Source: Pseudomonadota bacterium (GTDB taxonomy: Bacteria; Myxococcota_A; Polyangia; Haliangiales; Haliangiaceae). From it: a stretch of 59,990 bases of DNA. The stretch lies in NCBI GenBank assembly GCA_022360315.1, contig JAKSDA010000543.1, positions 1 through 59,990 of the forward strand. Reading direction: 5' to 3'. Positions 20,201 to 28,296 of the stretch are shown here, in pieces. Under the pieces are notes generated by a model. It did no database searches and was not told the origin of the DNA. It was given only the letters and a program-made list of their open reading frames with translations. Positions within the stretch are counted from its first letter, which is position 1, and each line of letters opens with the position of its first letter. The position numbers and the translations under genes are program-made.

Positions 20201-21639
20201 TGCTCGACCGCCACTCGTTCGGCGCAGTCGCGGGCGCGCTCGAACACCAGCTCGATGACATCGCGCGCCGGCTCCACAAGAGCGTCACCGGTGAGTGGTT
20301 GAACGGTCGGCTCCTGGCCGCTGTGGGGATCCCTGGGGGATTCGTTCGAAGCTGCCCGTTCGAGTAGCTCCAGGACCTCATCCCCGTGAACTGTTATATC
20401 GGCGTGGTCATAGCTGTCGGGGTTGCCCTCGACTTCGAACTCGGCGTCGGCACCGCTTGGCCGGGCGCGCACACCGAAAGACAGATCCTCGACTGGGCCG
20501 GCAGAAATCCGATGAATGATGGTTTCCAGCCCGGGCAAGCGCAGCTCGGTCACGAACGGCATGATGTTGACCACTGGGCCGAACAGTCGTCGCCCCTCGC
20601 CGAGGGCGCGGTGCTCGCGCTTGAGGGCTTCGTGGCGATAGCGAGCGTGAGCGCGGATCTCGCCCATAGCCCGGGCCACTCTGCGGGTGAGTTCCAGGGT
20701 GGTTACCCGACCCGGGCAGGGCACGCGCACGGGCACGATGTTCATGACCATGCCGGGCACGCGGGCGGCCACCGAGCCCATGCGGCCCATCATCGGCACT
20801 CCGAGTGTGACCTCGGCACAGCCGGTGGAGCGGTGGACGTGGTGGGCGACCGCGGCCATCACCAGCGCCGGCCACGACGCGCCCACGCTCTCGGCCTTGC
20901 TCGCAACCCGACCCATGAGCTCGGCGGCAAGGTCGGTGCGGTGGCGCCGAGGTGAGCGCGTCGCGATCGCCGGGCTATCACAGAGAATGGGAGCTGTGGA
21001 GCGATCGCGCAGGTAGCGGGTCCAGAAACGCCGGTCGTCTTCGAAGTCCGACGACGACGCGTAGGATCGCTCCGCATCGATCAAGGATCGCAGGGAGCCG
21101 TGGCGAGAGGCCGGGGCCGCTCGCCCCTCCTGTCGGGCGCTGTAGAGCTGCGCCACCCGGGCACTCAGCAGCGAGTAGCCGTAGCCATCGAGAGCGATGT
21201 GGTGCACCCGGAGGTACCAGATATGCCGGTCGGGTCCGGCGCGAAACACGACCTGACGATAAAGTGGCCCGCGCCCGAGATCGACGGGTCGAGACAGATC
21301 GTCATCGATGAACGCGCGGACGGCTGTCCATGCATCGGGCTGGTCGCCGACCTCGAGCACCGGCGGCGTCAGCTCGCCGGGATCAACATGGACCTGCCAG
21401 AGACCGTCATCGCCCTCGACGAAGCGCATGTGCAAGCCCTCGACCTCTACCACGGCCTGAGCGACCGCGCCGAGAAAGTCGTCAATCGCGAAGGACCCGA
21501 CGAGTTCGATGCACTCCGCGGTGTTGTAAACCGGGCTGTGTGGGGCCATTTTTTGGCCCCACCAGATGCCTTCTTGCGCAGCCGTGAGCGGCAACATGTA
21601 GCCATCACCTCGTGTGATCGTCATTCGATCCTCACTCAT
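17233..21639 (-). CDS. mxcG: NRPS, C-A-PCP-thioester reductase (myxochelin synthetase MxcG type)
   Basis: 1,468 residues. The condensation domain has HHIALDG at about 146-152; it starts LPLTAAQEGIWW as in EntF. The adenylation domain shows YTSGSTGRPNGV, NTYGPTEATV, YRTGDRV and NASGKVDR. A carrier domain has phosphopantetheine Ser about 1011 (DLGGQSLQ). A C-terminal reductase has TGATGFVG at about 1095 and catalytic Tyr1257/Lys1261 (YSRSK). My hand alignment gives the specificity code D-A-E-D-I-G-T-V-V-K, close to lysine codes. Predicted role: join 2,3-dihydroxybenzoyl units to lysine and release the product reductively, as MxcG does for myxochelin. The ATG at 21639 overlaps the DHB-dehydrogenase stop (ATGA); an alternative ATG at 21624 has GAGG upstream. 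Confidence 0.92.
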   Translation of the reverse strand: MSEDRMTITRGDGYMLPLTAAQEGIWWGQKMAPHSPVYNTAECIELVGSFAIDDFLGAVAQAVVEVEGLHMRFVEGDDGLWQVHVDPGELTPPVLEVGDQPDAWTAVRAFIDDDLSRPVDLGRGPLYRQVVFRAGPDRHIWYLRVHHIALDGYGYSLLSARVAQLYSARQEGRAAPASRHGSLRSLIDAERSYASSSDFEDDRRFWTRYLRDRSTAPILCDSPAIATRSPRRHRTDLAAELMGRVASKAESVGASWPALVMAAVAHHVHRSTGCAEVTLGVPMMGRMGSVAARVPGMVMNIVPVRVPCPGRVTTLELTRRVARAMGEIRAHARYRHEALKREHRALGEGRRLFGPVVNIMPFVTELRLPGLETIIHRISAGPVEDLSFGVRARPSGADAEFEVEGNPDSYDHADITVHGDEVLELLERAASNESPRDPHSGQEPTVQPLTGDALVEPARDVIELVFERARDCAERVAVEHGDRQLTYRELAAAVRVQATRLRQHGVGDGDLVVIALQRSVATITSILATMAVGAAYVPLDPDGPADRTGCILDDARPRLLITDRAHAHLATRTDGEVLLVDADDPFDAAVAAVPSDRDPVASAAADTTGYVIYTSGSTGRPNGVLIGRAALAHFVASATAAYGWRIDDRVLQFAALQFDASVEEIFLTLCRGATLVLRTDDMLDSLTALVDGCQARGITILDLPTALWHELVDRVAAGSFTLPTCLRQVIIGGEEAAAERVAAWRRTIGTHPVLLNTYGPTEATVVAAFADLSRSSENQQSVPIGRPLPGTHAVVLDERLGPVPAGETGELYLIGPNLAQGYLNRPRLNAERFVSVRTVAGQPRAYRTGDRVRADESGALVFAGRVDQEVKISGQRVDPSEVEATLRAHPSIREAAVTVIRGTGQVPLLTAHYVANAPYPSVAELRQHAGERLLAAAVPRRFVHLDRLPTNASGKVDRAGLRTLSAHDQDRPLASVPEGEIARVAHGIWSDVLGIAGCDPDENFFDLGGQSLQALQVSSRLSAGLERDVPVSLIFAHPTLRGLCRALEVPQLATVDTTAITREMDRDAELPSDIGGLPKPSSRPLSGQAGNLLLTGATGFVGVYLLHAFLCSSTRRVVCLVRADSEAAGLARVRSSLDTHGMLTPAVERALAERVQVQPGDIGKPRFGLTTRRYQFLADTCDTVIHSAATVSLVRSYASMRASNVLGALEVLRLASRGMEKTVHHVSTLAVASGHEQSPAEVPEAFVPRHDGLRDGYSRSKWVAERLMEQASGRGIPLAVYRLGRVVGPTRSGFVNHSDILWRIVRSGVPVGILPQLDVREPWTPVDYVASVIVQLVQNSTANGRVVHVSTTREVRWLELFKWIGDYGYRVHTTSVSDWCRRLESDPRAETRATLSFFEMRRSEAPSQATLGLGRIRTDNLESGLADSGLRCDPIDRTAVHRYLDYCVAQGLLPPTECRAPQTPSTHP

Positions 21640-22400
21640 ACGCCGAGGGTCGCACCGCCATCGATACACAGATCAGCGATGGTCAGGTGTCGCGCACGAT
21701 CTTCCAGAAGGAAACACGCCACCTCGGCGATGTCGTCGGGAGTTGCGATACGGTTCAACGGAATGCCGGTGCGAAATCTGCGCAGTGATCCCTCGATGAC
21801 GCCGTCGACGCTTCGCTCGTCGCACCACAGGGCACGCTGCATGGCAGTGTCGGTCGACCCGGGCGAGACCGCGTTACAGCGCACGTTGTACCCGGCCAGC
21901 TCGAGACCCAGGCATTTGACGAACATCACCACCGCCGCCTTCGAGGCACAGTACGCGCCCATATCTACCCGCGGCACCCGAGCCGCGTTGGACGCGACGA
22001 CGACGATGGCGCCTCGCTTGCGGGCCACCATGTTCCGCGCCACAGCGTTGCAGACCGTACGCGTACCGCCCATGTTGACCTCCAGCACTGCGTCCCAGTC
22101 CGCGTCGCTCTGATCGAGCAGCGGACCGGTTCGCAAAATGGCGGCTGCGTGCACCAGACCCTCGACCGGGCCGAGTTGGCGCTCAGTGGCGTCTACGACC
22201 TGTGCAATACGAGCACCGTCGCGCACATCGGCCGCGAATATGTGCGTCCGCGCTCCGTTTCCTCGCAGTTCGTCGCCGAGGGTGCCCAGGCCGATCTCGT
22301 CGCAGTCGACAGCCGCGACCGCCCAGCCGCGCTGGGCCAGCATTTGGGCCACTGCCCGGCCGATCCCGCTGGCCGCACCGGTGACTATACAGGCCTTCAT
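21636..22400 (-). CDS. entA: 2,3-dihydro-2,3-dihydroxybenzoate dehydrogenase (EntA/MxcC type)
   Basis: 254-residue short-chain dehydrogenase. It oxidises 2,3-dihydro-2,3-DHB to 2,3-dihydroxybenzoate with NAD+, the last step of catechol precursor formation. The NAD site is VTGAASGIGRAV at 6-17, and the catalytic residues are Ser137, Tyr150 and Lys154 (GAYCASK). The ATG at 22400 is chosen: GGAGGCGGC lies before it, it starts with the Rossmann motif, and it overlaps the preceding stop as ATGA. A longer open frame upstream lies inside the reductase gene and is not used. The family assignment as EntA rather than a generic SDR rests on its place between siderophore genes and on the CDERSVDGVIEG-type lid region. 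Confidence 0.9.
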   Translation of the reverse strand: MKACIVTGAASGIGRAVAQMLAQRGWAVAAVDCDEIGLGTLGDELRGNGARTHIFAADVRDGARIAQVVDATERQLGPVEGLVHAAAILRTGPLLDQSDADWDAVLEVNMGGTRTVCNAVARNMVARKRGAIVVVASNAARVPRVDMGAYCASKAAVVMFVKCLGLELAGYNVRCNAVSPGSTDTAMQRALWCDERSVDGVIEGSLRRFRTGIPLNRIATPDDIAEVACFLLEDRARHLTIADLCIDGGATLGV

Positions 22401-23206
22401 GCCGCCTCCAGCTCGTCCATGACGCGGTGACGCTCCTGGTGATAGGCGTCCTCGTGCAAACCGGCCTTCCAATAGGGCACTGCGTACATCGAGTCGCGCC
22501 CGAGCCCGTGGGTCTCGCGCAAGTAGTCGCGAATCGCGACCACCGCTCCGTGTTCGCCGGCAATCCACGCGTAGGTGCCAGCGCCGGGCCACGGCAGGGC
22601 CTCGACGATCTGCGGTAGCGGCGATGGTCCGCGCCGGACGTACCACCTGACATCGACACCGGGCGGACACTCGAGCTCGCGAATCCCCCGGTCATCGGGC
22701 ACCTCGCACAGCACCCTGGCGCGAGTATCGCTTTCCATGTTCTCGAGCAGGGCAGTGATCGCTGGCAGCGACGACAGATCGCCGACCATCAGGTAGTGCT
22801 GTGCCAAAGGCAGCATAGGGTGGGGACCGCCCGGCCCGGCGATGCCAGCGCGGTCGCCCGCACGGGCCTTTCGCGCCCAATCGCTGGCCGGACCCGATCG
22901 AGGGTGGAGGACGAACTCGATATCCAGATGGCAGCGCAGGGGATCGAAGCGGCGAACCGAATAGGTCCGCACGATCGGCCGGCGATGGGGCGCCGGCCAT
23001 GTTATGCCCTTTGGTCCCACGGTCGGCAAGACCGGATCGCTCTGCCCGTGCCTGGGCAAAAACAGCTTGAGGTGGGCGCCGGGGCAATCCTCGGGAAACC
23101 CCTCCAGCTCTGCGCCCCCCAGGGTGATGATCCTGGTGTGTGGCGACGTGTCGCGGGTCTCGATCACCTGGAGCATGCGAGGTGGTCGCCTGCGTGGAGC
23201 CGCCAT
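22397..23206 (-). CDS. Siderophore-interacting flavoprotein, ferric-siderophore reductase (ViuB/SIP type)
   Basis: 269 residues, cytoplasmic. The FAD/NAD(P)H-dependent SIP family reduces ferric siderophores to release iron. Seen: PHTRIITLGGAELEGFPED at the start, the FAD-binding RTYSVRRFDP, the PGGPHP loop, the nucleotide segment LMVGDLSSLPAITALLENM, YAWIAGEHGAV, and the closing VPYWKAGLHEDAYH characteristic of SIP proteins. The ATG at 23206 follows AAGGAGGG and overlaps the isochorismatase stop by one base (TAATG). It sits inside the catechol operon, so ferric myxochelin-like complexes are the likely substrate. Confidence 0.9.
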   Translation of the reverse strand: MAAPRRRPPRMLQVIETRDTSPHTRIITLGGAELEGFPEDCPGAHLKLFLPRHGQSDPVLPTVGPKGITWPAPHRRPIVRTYSVRRFDPLRCHLDIEFVLHPRSGPASDWARKARAGDRAGIAGPGGPHPMLPLAQHYLMVGDLSSLPAITALLENMESDTRARVLCEVPDDRGIRELECPPGVDVRWYVRRGPSPLPQIVEALPWPGAGTYAWIAGEHGAVVAIRDYLRETHGLGRDSMYAVPYWKAGLHEDAYHQERHRVMDELEAA

Positions 23207-24126
23207 TACGAAGGCCCTCCTTCGACCAGAGCCAACAGCTCCCGTACGGTTCGGCAACTCGTGATGTCCATTGCGGTCAGGTCTGGGAAGACGCGAGTCC
23301 AGCGCTCGGCGAGTTCCATGAGACGCAGAGAATCAACGCCCAGGTCGGTGACCACGGCCTCCGGTGCGATCTCGTCACTGGCCACGCCCATGAGCTCGGC
23401 CAGATCCCCAAGGACGGTGGCTGCCCTTCTATCCCGACGGTTGCTGCCGACGATGTCGTGGATCAGATCGTCGCTCGACACTACCGCACCACATCGGGTG
23501 GCGACGTAGGTCAGAGCGGCGACGTGGTGCTCGCGGGAGAAATCGCCGATCGCGTCACGTACCACGAAGGACTGTATATCCCGCATGAACGCATCGCACG
23601 CGGTTACTTGGCAGCCAATGTGTCCGTAGATGCCACAGATGTAGATCTGGTCGCGGCCGCGCGATTGCATCCACGAGGCCAGCTCGTTGCCGACGAACGC
23701 GCTGTAGCGTTTCTTGATAAACAGCGTGTCCTGGCCTTCGGGCGCGACCTCGGGGGCAATACGCTCGCCGGCGTTGTTGCCGCGAATACCGACGCCCCAC
23801 ATATCCGTGAGCAGGCCGCGCTCTTCCTCCGATTGATCGGCCGACTGTGCGGTGTAGAGCACCGGTACGCCCGCGAACTGACAGGCGCGTTTAATGGCGC
23901 CGACATGGGCGAGCATCGGCTTACAGGGCGTGGCAGTGCGATCGAATACAGACAGGAAATGCTCCTGGAGATCGTGGATCAAAAGGACACCGCGCCCGGG
24001 ATCGGGCCGCCAGCTCACCCGATTGGGCGGAATCTCGGCCGGACTGGGCGTCTGGTATGGCGCAATAGAAGGCAGTCCGCGAACAGATGGCGGACGGTCA
24101 GTGTTGGATTCTATGACAGGGTTCAT
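23206..24126 (-). CDS. entB: Isochorismatase with aryl carrier domain (EntB/MxcF type)
   Basis: 306 residues with two jobs. Residues 30-215 form the isochorismatase: GVLLIHDLQEHFL, RYSAFVGNELASWM and GIYGHIGCQVTACDA match EntB/DhbB, converting isochorismate to 2,3-dihydro-2,3-DHB and pyruvate. Residues 225-306 form an aryl carrier protein with the phosphopantetheine Ser266 in DLGVDSLRL; it carries the activated dihydroxybenzoate to the NRPS. AGGAGA precedes the ATG at 24126, which overlaps the ligase stop as ATGA. A phosphopantetheinyl transferase, needed to charge the carrier, is not in the window. Confidence 0.93.
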   Translation of the reverse strand: MNPVIESNTDRPPSVRGLPSIAPYQTPSPAEIPPNRVSWRPDPGRGVLLIHDLQEHFLSVFDRTATPCKPMLAHVGAIKRACQFAGVPVLYTAQSADQSEEERGLLTDMWGVGIRGNNAGERIAPEVAPEGQDTLFIKKRYSAFVGNELASWMQSRGRDQIYICGIYGHIGCQVTACDAFMRDIQSFVVRDAIGDFSREHHVAALTYVATRCGAVVSSDDLIHDIVGSNRRDRRAATVLGDLAELMGVASDEIAPEAVVTDLGVDSLRLMELAERWTRVFPDLTAMDITSCRTVRELLALVEGGPS

Positions 24127-25760
24127 GGTCGTTCTCCTGTGACGTTCAATTGTTGCAGGGCACGCTTGTCCACCTTGCCGACCCCGGTGAGGGGCAACGC
24201 CTTGAGGAGCCGCAGGTCGTCGGGGAGTTTGTGGTCGGCAAGGCCACGCTCACGCAGAAAGCCACGCAGCGCAGGCAACGACAGGCGCGGATCCGTCGAC
24301 ACGACATATGCACAGGCTCGCTCGCCGAGCACGTCGTCGGGCATGGCGACCAGTGCTGCAGCCTCCACGCTGGTGTGTTCGCAAAGATGGCGCTCGATTT
24401 CCGGTGCAGCAATCTTCTCTCCACCGCGATTGATCTGGTCTTTCGACCGGCCGACAACAACCACATGCCCCGAGTCGGTCAAGCGAACCAGGTCGCCGGT
24501 GCGGTAATAGCCCTGGTCGCTGAACGCCTCGGCGTTGTGTGCGGCGGCCCGGTAGTATCCTCGGATGGTGTAGGGGCCACGAGTGAGTAACTCTCCGACG
24601 TGCCCTGGTGGAACCGGACTGCCCAGGTCGTCGACCACGAGTAACTCGTCGTGGGGCGACATCGGCCGCCCCTGGGTCTGACATATCGTTTCGATCGAAT
24701 CGTCCGTGCGGGTATAGCAGACCAGTCCCTCCGCCATGCCGTAGACCTGCTGCAACTGGCAGCCCAAGGTGTCGAAGACTTGCCGCGCCGTGTCGGGATC
24801 GAGTCGCGCACCTCCGACCTGTAGAGTCCGCAGGCTGCGCAGTCGCTCACGGGTGTCGGCCTCGGAAGTTCGCAACCACATGGCCAGGAGCGACGGCACC
24901 AGGGCGGTGACGGTGACCTCGTGCTCTTCGATCAGCGGCCACGCCACGCTGGGTGCCGGGGAGGGACTGACCACGACGTGGCCGCCGGCGACCAGGGTTC
25001 CCAGTATGCCAGGCGAACTCAGGGTGAAATTATGGCCCATGGGCAGAACCGCCAGGTACACGGTCTCGTGGGTGAAATCACACACCTCGATGCTGGCGTG
25101 AATGCTGTAGAGATAGTCGTCGTGAGTGCGCGGGATGAGCTTGGGGGTCCCCGTGCTACCGCCGGACAGGAGGAGCAGCCCGGTGGCACCTGATTCGACC
25201 GCCGGAAAATCGACCGGTCCACCGACCAGGGACGACAGGGACACGTACGGTGGCCCGGCGTCGTCGGGCGCGGCCGGACACATGACGATGTGCTGCAGCT
25301 CGGGACACGCGTCCACCACCCGCTGCGCGGTCTCTCCCACGTGTGCGCGACTCTCGCCCAGTTGTGCGATATACGCGCGCGCAGAGGTCATGCGGCAGTA
25401 CGCCGTGATCTCGGCGTGGCGGTGAGACGGCAGGGCCAGAACCGGCACCACGCCCAGGCGCAGCAACCCCAGCAGCGCGGGCACGAAGAGGTCATCGTTG
25501 GCCAGCTGCAAAACGACCCGGTCGCCGGACGCCAGGCCGAGATTCGAAAAACCGGTGGCCAGTTCGGCAGCACGACGGTAGAGCTCGATGTGAGTGAGCG
25601 TGCGACCGCGATACGAGACCGCCGGCGCGTAGGGCGTACGAACCGCCGTGGCGTGGACAGCCTCGGCGAGCGCGATGCCACGCCAAATGCCGGCACGGCG
25701 ATAGCGCGCCGCCTCCGACTCCGGCCACGGTGTAAACTCGGCATCGTCGCGCTGGTTCAT
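24123..25760 (-). CDS. entE: 2,3-dihydroxybenzoate-AMP ligase (EntE/MxcE type)
   Basis: 545 residues of the ANL adenylating family. It activates 2,3-dihydroxybenzoate with ATP and loads it on the aryl carrier of the next gene. Motifs in order: LLLSGGSTGTPKLIPRTH (P-loop), LPMGHNFTLSSPG (aryl-acid pocket as in EntE/DhbE), VYGMAEGLVCYTR, YYRTGDLVRL, GRSKDQINRGGEKI and the catalytic Lys in TGVGKVDKRAL. The ATG at 25760 is chosen because GAGGAG precedes it and it overlaps the previous stop (ATGA); the longer frame upstream lies within the isochorismate synthase gene. Length and context match EntE. Confidence 0.94.
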   Translation of the reverse strand: MNQRDDAEFTPWPESEAARYRRAGIWRGIALAEAVHATAVRTPYAPAVSYRGRTLTHIELYRRAAELATGFSNLGLASGDRVVLQLANDDLFVPALLGLLRLGVVPVLALPSHRHAEITAYCRMTSARAYIAQLGESRAHVGETAQRVVDACPELQHIVMCPAAPDDAGPPYVSLSSLVGGPVDFPAVESGATGLLLLSGGSTGTPKLIPRTHDDYLYSIHASIEVCDFTHETVYLAVLPMGHNFTLSSPGILGTLVAGGHVVVSPSPAPSVAWPLIEEHEVTVTALVPSLLAMWLRTSEADTRERLRSLRTLQVGGARLDPDTARQVFDTLGCQLQQVYGMAEGLVCYTRTDDSIETICQTQGRPMSPHDELLVVDDLGSPVPPGHVGELLTRGPYTIRGYYRAAAHNAEAFSDQGYYRTGDLVRLTDSGHVVVVGRSKDQINRGGEKIAAPEIERHLCEHTSVEAAALVAMPDDVLGERACAYVVSTDPRLSLPALRGFLRERGLADHKLPDDLRLLKALPLTGVGKVDKRALQQLNVTGERP

Positions 25761-28291
25761 GACAGCTCCTCGCTCGGCGGCGTGATACCGAGGGCTCGGA
25801 TCATGGTCTGCAGCTTGTGAGCAGTTTCGCGAAGCTCCCGGTCCGGCCGGGAGTCTGCGACGATGCCAGCACCGGCGAAGAGACGGACCTGGTTTGACTG
25901 CATCTCGGCGCAGCGGATGGTGACAGCCCACTCGCCGTCGCCTTGTGCATCGCAGTAGCCAACCGCTCCGGTGAACAACCCGCGATCGAACCCTTCGTAT
26001 TCGCGGAGGGCTGCGAAGGCGTCCGCTCGTGGCGCGCCGCATACCGCAGGAGTCGGGTGCAGGGCTTCGACTAGATCGAGAACCGACGTGCTCGGGTCGA
26101 TCAGTTCACCGCTGACGCGGGTGCCGAGATGCCACAGGGTTGGCGTGGCAACCAGTGTGGGCTCGGTGGGAACGATCAGCTTGGCGGCCAGGGGCTTGAA
26201 GGCGTTCTCGACCGCTTCCACGACGACCTGATGCTCGGCCCGATCCTTGGCCGACTCGAGCAGCGTCTCGGCGAGCAGCATATCCTCTGCCGGATCGGAG
26301 CTGCGGGCCATGGAACCGGCCAGCGGATGGGCGCAAAATCGGATGCCCGCCCGCGACACCAGCAGCTCTGGCGAAGCACCAACCAGGGTCGAAGGATCCG
26401 CGTTGTTGCGCCGTCGTTGGACGGCGAAGCAGGTGCCAGCCGGATTTTGGGCGACCAGCCGACGCACGATGGACGGCACATCGAACGCTGCGGCGGTTTG
26501 TAACTCGACGGTACGGGACAGAACTACCTTGTCGAACTCGCCAGCCTGAATGCGCGCCACGCATTCCGCCACTGCCTGCTGGTATGCGCCCGGGCTTGGC
26601 TCCAGCCGACGCACCCAGCTGGTCGCCGGTCGCCATGGCCGCAAATCAGGCTGAGGCCGTGGCCCGAGGGCGATCAGCGGATCGGGCACTATATCCAGCG
26701 TCGCCACCGCCCGGGGATCGAACGGCAGGGCCCCGGCGACTACCGCTTGTGGATTGGTCAGGTCTCCCAGGGCGCGCCGGCTGCGGCTGGCCAATTGCCC
26801 GTCCGCCAGCGTGCCCTCGACGAGCCCTTCGCGATGCGTCGCCAGGCGGGTTGCGTTCGGTGACGAGAAGAGGAACGGCGACGCGCCGTTGTACCCCTCG
26901 AGCAATGCTTCGTGGGTAAATAACTGGGGTACGCGGCGAGGTTGAATCGCGCGAGACCATGTGCTGTTGGGTATCGCGCTTCGATTGATCTCCATAGATC
27001 GGCTCCGTGGTTCGCGCTCGATGGCGCGACCCTGCGGGGCTCGGGACGTAAGGTCTCTGGCCTCAAGTACAAATGGTCCAAAGAGGTTCGAGTCGGCGTT
27101 CGGGCGCGGCCCGAAGAGGCTCTGGGTTCGAGTAAGGGGCTGGCCACCCGCAGGTGCGGTATGCTGCACCTGAGAGCCGGCTTTGGACGGCTCCTGGGAG
27201 ACCTCGGACGGTTCCTGGGACGCCTCGGACGGCTCCTGGGACGCCTCGGACGGCTCCTGGGACGCCTCGGACGGCTCCTCGGGCGGCCCGGACGGCTTGG
27301 GGGCCGGTGGCGAGCTTCCGCCTGGACCCGCAATGCGACCGACATTGCCGAAATGAGCCTCGGACAACGTGCCGAGCATCAGGTACGCAGCGATCCCGAT
27401 GGAGGCCACGATGACCCCGCCTCCGAGCAGTCTTCGCGGCCTCACTTGCCACCACATGAAGAGCCCGGTGATCACCCACACAACCATGGTCGAACCGAGG
27501 AGATCGGCGACCAGGGCCCACAGCCAGGTAACCCCGATACGGCTTGGAAAGTGGTGCTGGGTGTGCAATCGGGTGAGCTTCTGATACGTATCGAGGTCGG
27601 GCTCGCGATCGGAGAGGCGGCCATCGACGACGTCGGTCCCGAGGCGGTGGGTCACGTTCCAGGTTCGCTCCTGGCCATCGAGCATCCGAAACCGCAACTC
27701 GGGAGTGATCTTGGGATGAGCGCGAAGCGGCCCGATGGGCTGCATTCCGCGGTCTTGCAGCAAGCCCTCGAGCTTGCTCGAGAGCAATGCCGGTGAGGTG
27801 TCGGGCAGGCTAACGTCTGTATCGGCGAAGGGTGGGCGGACCCGAGGCCTGCCCAGGGAGCGGGCCGAGATCATGGCCCGGCCGCGCTCCATGTCGACTA
27901 GCACCAGGTGGTTCACGCCGCTCCCGGGAGCCTGTAGCAAAGCAGGACCGTGGAGCCGGCTGGCAAACGAGTCGTCCTGGCGGTACGGCCCGCCCGGCGC
28001 GGACGACGCGTTGAGCTGGTCGACCAGGCGCCTGGCGAGGTCTTCCGGGTCGGCGGGGTGCACCCCTCGGGCGGCCAGACGCGCGCTGGAAACCGGCGTA
28101 TTGACGACGTCGGCCCCGCAGCTGGAATGATTGAACAGCACACCACTGATGCCGTAGAGCAGCACCCACGGGGCCAGAAAAAGCCCCGCGTACAGATGCA
28201 CCCGGCGGACCAGGCGCAAAGCGGTATTGCGCCACGTGCGACGGCGTTTAGCAGCGTCACTTGTCAGCGAGGGAGAATCGGTGTCCGGCAT
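25757..28291 (-). CDS. entC: PepSY membrane domain fused to isochorismate synthase (EntC/MxcD type)
   Basis: 844 residues in one open frame. Residues 1-320 form a PepSY-associated membrane protein: helix 31-55, an extracytoplasmic region, and helices about 254-281 and 287-309. Such proteins are linked to inner-membrane ferric-siderophore reduction (XusC/PiuB-like). Residues 320-435 form a Pro/Glu/Ser linker with four EPSEASQ-like heptads. Residues 440-844 match isochorismate synthase: VAGALPFDPR, FDKVVLSRTVEL, VGASPELLVSR, HPLAGSMAR, ATPTLWHLGTRVSG, LHPTPAVCGAPR and FTGAVGYCD. It would make isochorismate from chorismate on the cytoplasmic side. An internal ATG at 26995, with CGGAG upstream, could give a free synthase. 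The upstream lipoprotein stop is 5 bases away; the ligase overlaps downstream. Confidence 0.9.
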   Translation of the reverse strand: MPDTDSPSLTSDAAKRRRTWRNTALRLVRRVHLYAGLFLAPWVLLYGISGVLFNHSSCGADVVNTPVSSARLAARGVHPADPEDLARRLVDQLNASSAPGGPYRQDDSFASRLHGPALLQAPGSGVNHLVLVDMERGRAMISARSLGRPRVRPPFADTDVSLPDTSPALLSSKLEGLLQDRGMQPIGPLRAHPKITPELRFRMLDGQERTWNVTHRLGTDVVDGRLSDREPDLDTYQKLTRLHTQHHFPSRIGVTWLWALVADLLGSTMVVWVITGLFMWWQVRPRRLLGGGVIVASIGIAAYLMLGTLSEAHFGNVGRIAGPGGSSPPAPKPSGPPEEPSEASQEPSEASQEPSEASQEPSEVSQEPSKAGSQVQHTAPAGGQPLTRTQSLFGPRPNADSNLFGPFVLEARDLTSRAPQGRAIEREPRSRSMEINRSAIPNSTWSRAIQPRRVPQLFTHEALLEGYNGASPFLFSSPNATRLATHREGLVEGTLADGQLASRSRRALGDLTNPQAVVAGALPFDPRAVATLDIVPDPLIALGPRPQPDLRPWRPATSWVRRLEPSPGAYQQAVAECVARIQAGEFDKVVLSRTVELQTAAAFDVPSIVRRLVAQNPAGTCFAVQRRRNNADPSTLVGASPELLVSRAGIRFCAHPLAGSMARSSDPAEDMLLAETLLESAKDRAEHQVVVEAVENAFKPLAAKLIVPTEPTLVATPTLWHLGTRVSGELIDPSTSVLDLVEALHPTPAVCGAPRADAFAALREYEGFDRGLFTGAVGYCDAQGDGEWAVTIRCAEMQSNQVRLFAGAGIVADSRPDRELRETAHKLQTMIRALGITPPSEELS
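27191..27280 (-). repeat. 21-bp tandem repeat coding for the fusion linker
   Basis: About four units, on the plus strand ctcctgggacgcctcggacg and variants, encoding EPSEASQ heptads on the minus strand. Multiples of three keep the frame, so copy number can change linker length without breaking the gene. Confidence 0.85.
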
Positions 28292-28296
28292 GGCAC

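Noticed and set aside
18529..20367. 612-codon plus-strand frame
   Set aside because: Lies wholly antisense to the NRPS adenylation region; no family motifs. Long antisense frames are expected in high-G+C genes.
21100..22113. 337-codon plus-strand frame
   Set aside because: Crosses the boundary between NRPS and DHB dehydrogenase genes on the opposite strand; no support.
27191..27280. Regular 21-base repeats considered as a CRISPR array
   Set aside because: No spacers; the units are contiguous, in frame and code for the EPSEASQ linker.
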